The position numbers were made by a program, and so were the translations under genes. The notes under the pieces are model-generated. The model searched no databases and was not told the DNA's origin. It saw only the letters and a program-made list of their open reading frames with translations. A stretch of DNA of 64,000 nucleotides from Niabella soli DSM 19437 (GTDB lineage: Bacteria > Bacteroidota > Bacteroidia > Chitinophagales > Chitinophagaceae): assembly GCF_000243115.2 (NCBI RefSeq), contig NZ_CP007035.1, positions 558,001 through 622,000 on the forward strand, given 5' to 3'. Positions 52,071 through 59,699 of this stretch are shown here, in pieces; within the stretch, counting starts at the first letter, position 1; the number at the start of each line of letters is the position of its first letter.

Positions 52071-54017
52071 ATGAATATGATTACTATAACCTTCCCGGAT
52101 GGAGCTAAGCGTACATATGATAGCGGGATAACTGCGTTGGAGATCGCCAAATCGATTTCTGAAGGATTGGCAAGAAAAGTGATTGCTGCAACCGTTAACG
52201 GTGAAACCTGGGATGCAACGCGCCCCATCCATGAGGATAGCACTGTGGTTTTACTAACCTGGAATGATGCGGATGGGAAAAAAGCCTTCTGGCATTCTAC
52301 CGCGCACCTGATGGCAGAAGCGGTAGAAGCGGGTTTTCCCGGCGTAAAATTTTGGGTAGGTCCCCCGCTGGAGACCGGCGGCTTTTATTATGATATGGAC
52401 CTGGGTGATCGCAAATTGTCTGAAGAGGACCTGAGCGCCCTTGAAAAGAAAATGAATGAACTGGCGAAGCAGAATAATCCTTATGTACGTAAAGAAGTGC
52501 CGAAAGCAGAAGCCATTCAATATTTTACAGAAAAAGGCGATGAATACAAGCTGGACCTGCTTAGCAACCTGGAAGACGGTAATATCACTTTTTATACACA
52601 AGGTGCGTTTACCGATCTGTGCCGCGGACCACACATCCCGGCTACCGGCATTCTGAAAGCGATTAAGCTGACCAGCGTGGCAGGCGCTTACTGGAAGGGC
52701 GATGAAAAGAATAAAATGCTGACCCGCGTGTATGGGATCAGTTTTCCCAGTCAGAAAGAGCTGGATGAATACCTGCAAATGCTGGAAGAAGCGAAGAAAC
52801 GCGATCACCGGAAATTAGGCAAAGAGCTGGGCATTTTCACTATGGATGATGATGTGGGCCAGGGCCTGCCTTTGTGGTTGCCCAACGGAACCGTTGTTAT
52901 TGAAGAGCTGGAAAGACTGGCAAAAGAAACGGAAGAAGACGCGGACTATAAAAGAGTGGTGACCCCGCATATTGCAAAAGAAAGCATGTATTTAACCAGC
53001 GGGCACCTGCCGTACTATGAAGATAGCATGTACCCGCCGATGATCGTGGACGGACAAAAATATTACCTGAAGGCGATGAACTGTCCGCACCATCATAAAA
53101 TATTTGCGGCGGAGCCGAAGAGCTATAAGGACCTTCCGTTGCGCCTGGCGGAATATGGTACCTGTTATCGTTATGAGCAGAGCGGTGAACTGTTCGGTTT
53201 GATGCGGGTGCGCTGCCTGCATATGAACGATGCGCATATTTATTGCACCAAAGAGCAATTTGCACAGGAGTTCCGCGCGGTAAACGATATGTACCTGAAG
53301 TATTTCAAAATATTTGGTATTGACCGTTACGTGATGCGGTTATCGCTGCACGATCCTGAAAAACTGGGCCAGAAATATATTAACGAGCCCGAGCTTTGGT
53401 TAGAAACCGAAGCGTTGGTACGTAAGGTATTGGTAGAATCCAATATTCCTTTTGTGGAAGTAAAAGGAGAGGGGGCGTTTTACGGACCCAAGATCGATGT
53501 GCAGATCTGGAGCGCCATTGGGCGTGAATTTACACTGGCCACTAACCAGGTGGATTTTGCACAGGGACGGCGGTTTAAGCTTGAATTTACTACAGCCGAT
53601 AACGGCCATGATGTGCCGCTGATCATTCACCGGGCGCCTTTGGGAACCCACGAGCGTTTTATCGGATTTTTGCTGGAACATTATGCAGGGAAGTTCCCGG
53701 TATGGCTGGCGCCGGTGCAGGTGAAGCTGCTGCCCATCAGTGATAAATTTTTCGATTATACAAAGGAAGTGTATAAGGCCTTACGTAAAGCGGGTATCCG
53801 CGTGGAGATCGATGAGCGCAATGAAAAAATTGGTAAGAAAATCCGCGATACGGAATTAATGAAAGTGCCTTATATGCTGGTGATCGGTGAAAAAGAAGTG
53901 AACGACCGGCGTGTGGCCATCCGCCGCCAGGGCAAAGGAGACGCAGGCATCAAAACCATCGAGGAGTTTATTGCAGGCGTTAAAAATGAAATTGAAAACA
54001 GGGCAGACCAACTGTAA
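52071..54017 (+). CDS. thrS: Threonine--tRNA ligase
   Basis: The 648-residue protein has the full domain set: TGS (residues 1-63, ITITFPDGAKRTYDSG), SAD editing domain (HSTAHLMAEAVEAGFPG, with the HxxxH metal motif, and CRGPHIPATG), class II catalytic core (KAMNCPHHHKIF, RLAEYGTCYRYEQSGELFGL, EGAFYGPKIDVQI) and anticodon domain (APVQVKLLPISDKFFDY to the end). Start at 52071 or the Met at 52077. It charges tRNA-Thr and edits mis-charged serine. Confidence 0.97.
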   Translation: MNMITITFPDGAKRTYDSGITALEIAKSISEGLARKVIAATVNGETWDATRPIHEDSTVVLLTWNDADGKKAFWHSTAHLMAEAVEAGFPGVKFWVGPPLETGGFYYDMDLGDRKLSEEDLSALEKKMNELAKQNNPYVRKEVPKAEAIQYFTEKGDEYKLDLLSNLEDGNITFYTQGAFTDLCRGPHIPATGILKAIKLTSVAGAYWKGDEKNKMLTRVYGISFPSQKELDEYLQMLEEAKKRDHRKLGKELGIFTMDDDVGQGLPLWLPNGTVVIEELERLAKETEEDADYKRVVTPHIAKESMYLTSGHLPYYEDSMYPPMIVDGQKYYLKAMNCPHHHKIFAAEPKSYKDLPLRLAEYGTCYRYEQSGELFGLMRVRCLHMNDAHIYCTKEQFAQEFRAVNDMYLKYFKIFGIDRYVMRLSLHDPEKLGQKYINEPELWLETEALVRKVLVESNIPFVEVKGEGAFYGPKIDVQIWSAIGREFTLATNQVDFAQGRRFKLEFTTADNGHDVPLIIHRAPLGTHERFIGFLLEHYAGKFPVWLAPVQVKLLPISDKFFDYTKEVYKALRKAGIRVEIDERNEKIGKKIRDTELMKVPYMLVIGEKEVNDRRVAIRRQGKGDAGIKTIEEFIAGVKNEIENRADQL

Positions 54018-54080
54018 GGGCGAAATATTTTTCGCACCTACAATTCGTTTCAATATTACGGGCGAAAATTTTTTCGCCCC
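54018..54080. repeat. Two GGGCGAAA...TTTCGCCC palindromes
   Basis: Copy one (54018-54037) reads GGGCGAAATATTTTTCGCAC and is imperfect. Copy two (54060-54079) reads GGGCGAAAATTTTTTCGCCC, a perfect 9-bp inverted repeat with a TT centre. The pair fills the gap between thrS and der and could serve as a terminator of thrS in both directions. Confidence 0.65.
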
Positions 54081-54101
54081 GCGATGATATAAAATAAAAA
54101 A

Positions 54102-55415
54102 ATGAATTTTACCGTAGCCATAGTAGGAAGGCCCAATGTGGGAAAGAGCACGCTCTTTAATCGTTTGCTGGAGCAGAAGAAAGCCATTGTGGATGATGTG
54201 AGCGGCGTTACGCGCGACCGCCAATACGGCATCAGTGAATGGAACGGCAAAACCTTTAACGTGATCGATACCGGCGGGTTTGTGCACGGCAGTGATGATA
54301 TTTTTGAGAAGGAGATCGCCAAACAAGTATTGGTGGCGGTTGAAGAAGCCAGCGTGATCCTTTTTATGGTGGATGCGGCAACGGGCATTACAGACCTGGA
54401 TGATTCGATGGCGCGCGTGCTGCGCCGGAGCACCAAACCTGTTTTCCTGGTGGTAAACAAGGTAGATAATAATGAACGCCTGCTGGAAGCTTCCGAGTTT
54501 TACAGCATGGGGTTTGACCAGGTGTTTTTCATCGCGTCAGCCAGCGGAAGTGGTACGGGGGAATTGCTGGATGCGGTGACGGAACTGATGACCGAAGACG
54601 TTAATATCGACGAGCATATTGCAGGGCTTCCCAAGTTTGCAATTATCGGTCAGCCCAATGTGGGAAAGTCCTCATTGCTGAATGCATTGATCGGCGAAGA
54701 GCGTAGCATTGTAAGCGATATTGCCGGCACCACACGTGATACCATTCATACGCATTATAATTTATTTCAGAAAGAATTTGTGTTGATCGATACCGCGGGC
54801 ATCCGGCGGAAAGCCAAGGTGCATGAGGATCTGGAGTTCTATTCTGTGATCCGCGCTATTAAAGCAATGGATGAGGCGGATGTCTGTTTGCTATTGTTAG
54901 ATGCAGAAAAAGGCATTACGGCGCAGGACCTGAACATCTTCAGCCTGGCTGCAAAAAAAGGCAAGGGTATTGTATTGCTGGTGAACAAATGGGACCTGGT
55001 AAAAAATAAACAAACCAATACGGCCAAAGAATATGAAGATCAGCTAAAGAAACGCCTGGCGCCCTTTAGCGATGTGCCGGTATTATTTATTTCCGCGACG
55101 GAAAAAACCAGGATCTTTAAAGCCATTGAGCTGGCGCTGGAAGTATATGAGAACCGTCAGCGTCGAATTCCCACCAGCAAGCTGAATGAGGTAATGCTGA
55201 AGGCGGTGGCCACTCATCACGCGCCGGTTGTAAGAGGGCATGCAGTAAAGATCAAGTTTGTAACACAGTTGCCAACAGCCGTTCCTTCCTTTGCTTTTTT
55301 CTGTAATTTTCCTGACGATATTAAGACGCCTTACCGGAATTATCTTGAAAATCAGCTTCGGAAAAACTTTAATTTTAGCGGCGTGTCCATGAGGCTCTTT
55401 TTTAGAAAAAAATAA
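54102..55415 (+). CDS. der: Ribosome biogenesis GTPase Der (EngA)
   Basis: The 437-residue protein has two tandem G domains: first VGRPNVGKSTLFNRL, DTGG, NKVD; second IGQPNVGKSSLLNAL, DTAGI, NKWD. The C-terminal KH-like domain carries PVVRGHAVKIKFVTQ. It is needed for 50S maturation. Cytoplasmic and essential in most bacteria. Confidence 0.97.
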   Translation: MNFTVAIVGRPNVGKSTLFNRLLEQKKAIVDDVSGVTRDRQYGISEWNGKTFNVIDTGGFVHGSDDIFEKEIAKQVLVAVEEASVILFMVDAATGITDLDDSMARVLRRSTKPVFLVVNKVDNNERLLEASEFYSMGFDQVFFIASASGSGTGELLDAVTELMTEDVNIDEHIAGLPKFAIIGQPNVGKSSLLNALIGEERSIVSDIAGTTRDTIHTHYNLFQKEFVLIDTAGIRRKAKVHEDLEFYSVIRAIKAMDEADVCLLLLDAEKGITAQDLNIFSLAAKKGKGIVLLVNKWDLVKNKQTNTAKEYEDQLKKRLAPFSDVPVLFISATEKTRIFKAIELALEVYENRQRRIPTSKLNEVMLKAVATHHAPVVRGHAVKIKFVTQLPTAVPSFAFFCNFPDDIKTPYRNYLENQLRKNFNFSGVSMRLFFRKK

Positions 55416-55469
55416 CGACTGGCTGGGGTTACTTTATCTGTATTGATGCATTATAAATAAAGACTTTAT

Positions 55470-55856
55470 ATGAAGAAAATAATTGGAATTTCAGCATTGG
55501 GGATGCTCTTGTTTTCGACCTCGTGCGGGTTAAGCTCCGGGGGGGCAAAAACAGATAAGGATTCGCTGACTTCAGACTCGTTAAGTAAGCTAACGGACAG
55601 TACTGCAAAAGCTGCATCGGATAGCGTTACTGCAGCAGGGAAAGGGGCAGATAGTTCGCTCCGTAGCCTTGGCGATTCAATAAAAGCCGATCTTAAAGAT
55701 GCGGCACACAAAGTAAAAGAAGGATCGGAAGCATTAGGAGACAAAGCAAAAGAAAAAGCAACCCAGGGGATTGATGCGGTAAAAGATGGTGCAAAAAAAG
55801 TAGGTAATGCGGCTAAGGCGGGTTATGAAGCGGGTAAAGATGCATTAAAAAAATAA
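55470..55856 (+). CDS. Small lipoprotein with LEA-like repeats
   Basis: The 128-residue protein has a lipobox ending LFSTSC, a Ser/Asp-rich linker (KDSLTSDSLSKLTDSTAKAA) and then 11-residue-like amphipathic repeats: ADLKDAAHKVKEGSEALGDK, KAKEKATQGIDAVKDGAKKV, GNAAKAGYEAGKDALKK. This is the style of LEA/apolipoprotein-like proteins; it resembles the C-terminal half of the protein at 49216. Function unknown; a membrane-protecting role is possible. Confidence 0.75.
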   Translation: MKKIIGISALGMLLFSTSCGLSSGGAKTDKDSLTSDSLSKLTDSTAKAASDSVTAAGKGADSSLRSLGDSIKADLKDAAHKVKEGSEALGDKAKEKATQGIDAVKDGAKKVGNAAKAGYEAGKDALKK

Positions 55857-55985
55857 GGTTATTTTTTTATTTTCTGTTTGGCATCCGGCATATTATGGCT
55901 GGATGTTTTCTTTTGGAACAGATTTTGATCCGCCAGGGTGTTGATAGTAATAAAACGCATTCCGTAATTCTTTAATTGAGGTTTT

Positions 55986-56369
55986 ATGAAAACTTTTTTA
56001 TTCCCCGCTGCTATTATAGCACTTTTGATACTGGGTTCCTGTACGGGAACGGATACCGGCGCGCGACAAGGCGATGTGGATGCGCAGCGCGCTGATTCTA
56101 TGTGGAAAGTACATATTGCGGACAGTGTTAACCGTGAACGGAGTGTGGTGAAGGACGTTGTTGCGGATACCGGCTCTGTTGGGGTGGAAGCGGTCACCCG
56201 TGAAATGAAAGAAGGATTGAATACGGTACAACGCGGTCTTGATAAAGCAAAGAAGATAACCGAAGCGGGATCTAAAAGTGCCAAAGGGATTGCTGATGGT
56301 ATCCAAAAAACATCCGATGCTGTTCATAAAACGGTTAATGAGGCTAAAAAAACGATCGAGGGAGAATAA
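55986..56369 (+). CDS. Small lipoprotein with helical repeats
   Basis: The 127-residue protein has a clear lipobox (LLILGSC), then DADSMWKVHIADSVNR-like and long helices with heptad or 11-mer periodicity: MKEGLNTVQRGLDKAKKITE, SKSAKGIADGIQKTSDAVHK, VNEAKKTIEGE. It is similar in style to the gene 130 bp upstream. No known domain. Confidence 0.7.
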   Translation: MKTFLFPAAIIALLILGSCTGTDTGARQGDVDAQRADSMWKVHIADSVNRERSVVKDVVADTGSVGVEAVTREMKEGLNTVQRGLDKAKKITEAGSKSAKGIADGIQKTSDAVHKTVNEAKKTIEGE

Positions 56370-56465
56370 AACATTTTGTTTGAGTTATTGATAGCCAAAA
56401 AGGATTTATCCGAATGGATGTAGCGGCGCCAGCAGATTTGCTGCCGGAGGTTCATTCACAAAGAA

Positions 56466-56750
56466 TCAGTAATGCAATTGGGCTTTGAGTTTACTGATCA
56501 GTCGCGTAAATTCAATATTATTTTCCAATACCTCCAGGGGAAGCTGCTTATTATCAAATTCAACAAAGTACCGGAATGAGTCGGGGTACGGTACCGGTTT
56601 AGCAGGCGAGGACCGATTGGCGGCCTTATCCATGTTTGAAAAAGCGGTTTTAACAAACTGGATTAAAGTTGCCGGATACTTTGACAGATCATCCTCGGCT
56701 GTCATGGGCTTTCCTGCAAAACCACCTGCCTGTATTAATTTCAATTTCAT
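56466..56750 (-). CDS. Emfourin-like protealysin inhibitor
   Basis: The 94-residue protein opens LKLIQAGGFAGKPMTAEDDL, has NRSSPAKPVPYPDSFRYFVE in the middle and FDNKQLPLEVLEN towards the end, the pattern of emfourin proteins that inhibit M4 peptidases of the protealysin type. It is encoded 19 bp after the peptidase gene on the same strand; inhibitor and enzyme in one operon is the known arrangement. Cytoplasmic (no signal). Confidence 0.85.
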   Translation of the reverse strand: MKLKLIQAGGFAGKPMTAEDDLSKYPATLIQFVKTAFSNMDKAANRSSPAKPVPYPDSFRYFVEFDNKQLPLEVLENNIEFTRLISKLKAQLHY

Positions 56751-56769
56751 AATGCATTACAAGGGGTTA

Positions 56770-57864
56770 CTAAACGCCCACATTTTTCCAGGCATCAGCG
56801 ATCTCTTTGGTAACACTGTTATCCTTACCAAAAAGAATCCCGGATGTATTGATGGTAGCTTCTTTAAATTGCTCAAAGGTAGCATTAGGAGGAACCAGTT
56901 CTTTATTGGTCATTGCCTTATACCAGACCATACCCACCTTCTCCCAGGCGTATCCGCCCACATTATAGGCTGCCAGATAAAAAGCGTGGTTAGGGATGCC
57001 TGAATTGAGGTGTACGCCGCCATTGTCCATTGGATCGTCTGTATAATCCTTCATATGGGCCGGCTGCGGATCGCTGCCCAACTGGGGGTGATTCCTGTAA
57101 GCTTCGCCCGGAGCCTTCATTGACCGGATGGCATATTGCTCGCCTATCAGCGTATTTTCCCCTATCAGCCAGTCGGAGGTTTTGGCATCCTGCTTTAATG
57201 CATATTGCTTTATCATGATCCCAAATACATCCGCAAGCGATTCATTCAGTGCACCGCTCTGATCCCTGTACTCCAGGTTGGTTTCGTATTGTTGTACGCC
57301 GTGGGTCAACTCATGCCCGATGACATCAATATCGGATGTGAACGAAGCAAAGATCTTCCCGTCTCCGTCTCCATATACCATTTGTTTCCCGTCCCAAAAA
57401 GCATTCTGATAGCTTTTGCCATAGTGAACGGACTGGATCAGTTTCATTCCTTCGTTATCAATGGAATTCCTCCCGAAATGGGAAAAATAAAAAGTCCAGG
57501 TATAGCCGGCGCCGTCATAAGCCCTGTTAACGTCCTGATCCGTTGAGCTGGCTGCTCCTTCTTTGCGGACCAACTTGCCCGGAAGGCGCTCCTGGTTGCT
57601 TGAAGTGTACACTTCCCGGTAGGGCCTCGTGGCGGCTTGTTTTTTGCGAAAACCTTTCTTTGCGATCGCCATCCGCGCCTTGTTGCTCAGTTTGGAAAAA
57701 GCGATCCTTCTGCCTCTTAGCGTTTCATCAATCGTAAATTGATTTGCCTGTGCAGCAAATGTTGTTGCTTCTTTGCCTTCATCGTATGCCTCCATTAACT
57801 TCACCCGCATATAAGGCGGTATAATACAATGTTCTGAATGGAAATGCTGTTTGGACTGACACAT
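56770..57864 (-). CDS. M4 family metallopeptidase, protealysin-like
   Basis: The 364-residue protein has no signal peptide but a short propeptide with HCIIPPYMRVKL (about residues 12-23), the pattern of protealysin precursors. Zinc ligands are His184 and His188 in VIGHELTHGVQQ with catalytic Glu185, and Glu208 in ALNESLADVFG. The later GVHLNSGIPNHAFYLAA carries the second catalytic His. It is a thermolysin-fold protease, auto-activated, and often leaves the cell without a Sec signal. Co-encoded with its emfourin inhibitor downstream. Confidence 0.93.
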   Translation of the reverse strand: MCQSKQHFHSEHCIIPPYMRVKLMEAYDEGKEATTFAAQANQFTIDETLRGRRIAFSKLSNKARMAIAKKGFRKKQAATRPYREVYTSSNQERLPGKLVRKEGAASSTDQDVNRAYDGAGYTWTFYFSHFGRNSIDNEGMKLIQSVHYGKSYQNAFWDGKQMVYGDGDGKIFASFTSDIDVIGHELTHGVQQYETNLEYRDQSGALNESLADVFGIMIKQYALKQDAKTSDWLIGENTLIGEQYAIRSMKAPGEAYRNHPQLGSDPQPAHMKDYTDDPMDNGGVHLNSGIPNHAFYLAAYNVGGYAWEKVGMVWYKAMTNKELVPPNATFEQFKEATINTSGILFGKDNSVTKEIADAWKNVGV

Positions 57865-58207
57865 AGTAACGTGGATTTACAAAATTTGTAAAAAAATAAT
57901 TGAGGTTTAATGGTACGGGTATAGGCCCGGAAACGGGCTTTTAAAGAAATGACTTCCCCTTTTCAGGGCCAAAAATAATACCAAGATATAAATGCCTGCG
58001 GTAAAATATCCTTAATCTTAGCACACCAACGGGGGGCTGGCCTGATAAGAGAATGGTATTGAAAAGAGTAGCTGATAACAGGAAGACTCTTGCCGGGTAA
58101 AGTATCCTGAATTTTTAAAAAATGATTGTTTCATTTTGCGCAGGTTACCTGTTTGAATAGGCTGAATAAACACGCGGCCGGAGCCAATCTAACCATGTTC
58201 AACCTTG
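57865..58207. other. Gene-free spacer upstream of the peptidase
   Basis: It contains the hairpin GCCCG-GAAA-CGGGC at 57925-57938 followed by TTTTA. No open frame is credible. The peptidase promoter should be on the minus strand in the first 100 bp. The repeat array begins at its right end. Confidence 0.4.
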
Positions 58208-58354
58208 TTATAAACACGATGCTCCTAGCGATGGTATTTGCGTTGAAATTATCGACTCTGGTATCTATGATCGCGCCGTCTGGCGCTATGTGTTTTTAGA
58301 AAAAGTATTACATTAGTATTCCGGCTCCAGCGGAGTCGCGTAAACTTTAGACAT
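58208..58354 (+). repeat. Upstream unit of the transposase-associated repeat
   Basis: Starting TTATAAACACGATGCTCC, this diverged unit aligns with the 156-bp units further right. It contains GCGCC-GTCT-GGCGC (58273-58286) and CGGCTCC-AGC-GGAGTCG (58322-58338, one wobble), two REP-like stems, and ends directly at the transposase ATG (58355). The same leader precedes the truncated second copy at 59547-59629. Confidence 0.7.
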
Positions 58355-58816
58355 ATGGCTAACACCTTTTCACAAATCTATCTTCAATTTGTATTTGCAG
58401 TTCAGGGAAGACTGAATCTGATTCCTCCACGGCATAAAGAGTAGCTACATAAATATATGACTGCGCTTGTACAGGCCCGAAAGGCCAAAATGCTCGCTGT
58501 TCACTGTATGCCGGACCATATTCATTTGTTTGTTGGTTTTAAGCCTTCCGTCTTAATATCCGATTTTGTGAGGGAAATTAAAGTACAAAGCAATGAATTC
58601 ATCCGAAATAAGAAATGGATACGGAGCGCCTTTAACTGGCAGGAAGGGTATGGTGTGTTCTCCTACGGGCACTCGCAGATTGATGCTGTTTGCAAGTATG
58701 TGCTGAACCAGGAACAACATCATCAAAGAAAAACTTTCAGAGAAGAGTACCTTGAGGTTTTAGAAAAGTTCGCTATCCCGTTTGAGGAACGTTATTTATT
58801 TAACTGGAATGAATAG
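58355..58816 (+). pseudogene. REP-associated tyrosine transposase (IS200-like, Y1), nonsense mutant
   Basis: The frame from ATG 58355 reads MANTFSQIYLQFVFAVQGR and continues for 29 codons to an in-frame TAG at 58442-58444, then goes on without further defect for 124 codons to 58816. The motifs of Y1 transposases are intact after the stop: the HUH metal motif HCMPDHIHLFVGF and the catalytic Tyr in VCKYVLNQEQHH. In relatives the TAG site is usually a Glu codon (EELHKY), so GAG to TAG is likely. A re-start at ATG 58457 would lack the N-terminal strand. It binds and cuts single-stranded DNA at hairpins. Confidence 0.85.
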
Positions 58817-58860
58817 ACACGGGGCGTCCTACGGAGCCCGATCCTCCATGCTAATTTGTG

Positions 58861-59540
58861 CTATAAACACGATGCTCCTAACGGAGCAATGGTATCCGTG
58901 TTGAAATTGCCGACTTGGGTATCAATGATCGGGCTGTTGGTTACAACCTGTTTATCGAAAAATGCTGAATGTATATTCCGGCTTTGCTGGCGCCATTCTG
59001 CCTATGTTAAATTATGTTATAAACACAATGTTCCCGACGGTGCAAGGGTGCCTGTGTTGAAATTGCCGACTTGGGTATCAATGATCGGGCTGTTGGTTAC
59101 AACCTGTTTATCGAAAAATACTGAGCGTATATTCCGGCTTTGCCGGCGCCATTCTGCCTATGTTAAATTATGTTATAAACACAATGTTCCCGACGGTGCA
59201 AGGGTGTCCGTGTTGAAATTGGAGACTCTGGTATCAATGATCGGGCTGTTGGTTACAACCTGTTTATCGAAAAATGCTGAATGTATATTCCGGCTTTGCC
59301 GGCGCCATTCTGCCTATGCTAAATTATGTTATAAACACAATGTTCCCGACGGTGCAAGGGTGCCTGTGTTGAAATTGCCGACTTGGGTATCAATGATCGG
59401 GCTGTTGGTTACAACCTGTTTATCGAAAAATGATGAACGTATATTCTGGCTTTGCTGGCGCCATTCTGCCTATGTTAAATTATGTTATAAACACGATGTT
59501 CCCGACGGAGCAATGGTATCCGCATTAAAATTATTGGCGC
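58861..59540 (+). repeat. Tandem array of 156-bp units (four full, one partial)
   Basis: Units start at TTATAAACAC (first: CTATAAACAC) at 58861, 59017, 59173, 59329 and 59485, spaced exactly 156 bp. They are nearly identical, for example in ATCAATGATCGGGCTGTTGG and TTTATCGAAAAATG. Each unit holds dyads like TGCTCC-TAAC-GGAGCA (first unit) and CCGGC-TTT-GCCGG (units two and three). Because 156 is divisible by three, one frame stays open for 229 codons as a 52-residue repeat, but it has only a TTG start and no protein character. The last unit changes at about 59530 into the leader of the truncated transposase copy. Confidence 0.9.
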
Positions 59541-59683
59541 TATGATCGCGCCGTCAGGCGCTGCGTGTTTATAGGAAAAATGCTACATTAGTATCACGGC
59601 TCCTCTGGAGCCGCGTAAATCTTACAGATATGGCTAATGCCTTTTTTCAGATTTATCTTCACTTTGTATTTGTCGTACAGGCG
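59541..59683 (+). pseudogene. Truncated second transposase copy with its leader
   Basis: The leader contains GCGCC-GTCA-GGCGC (59548-59561) and the perfect stem CGGCTCC-TCT-GGAGCCG (59597-59613), as before the first copy. ATG 59630 starts MANAFFQIYLHFVFVVQ, clearly homologous to residues 1-17 of the first copy, after which similarity stops near 59683. The frame ends at 59710, overlapping the stop of the converging SRPBCC gene. It is a 5' fragment, not a functional gene. Confidence 0.75.
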
Positions 59684-59699
59684 AGCGAAAATACCCTCC

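Noticed and set aside
58861-59540. CRISPR array
   Set aside because: Units are 156 bp and similar along their whole length, with no unique spacers and no cas genes nearby.
58856-59545. 229-residue repeat protein in the 156-bp array
   Set aside because: Only a TTG start, the frame exists because the period is a multiple of three, and the sequence is explained by the DNA repeat; reported as a repeat instead.
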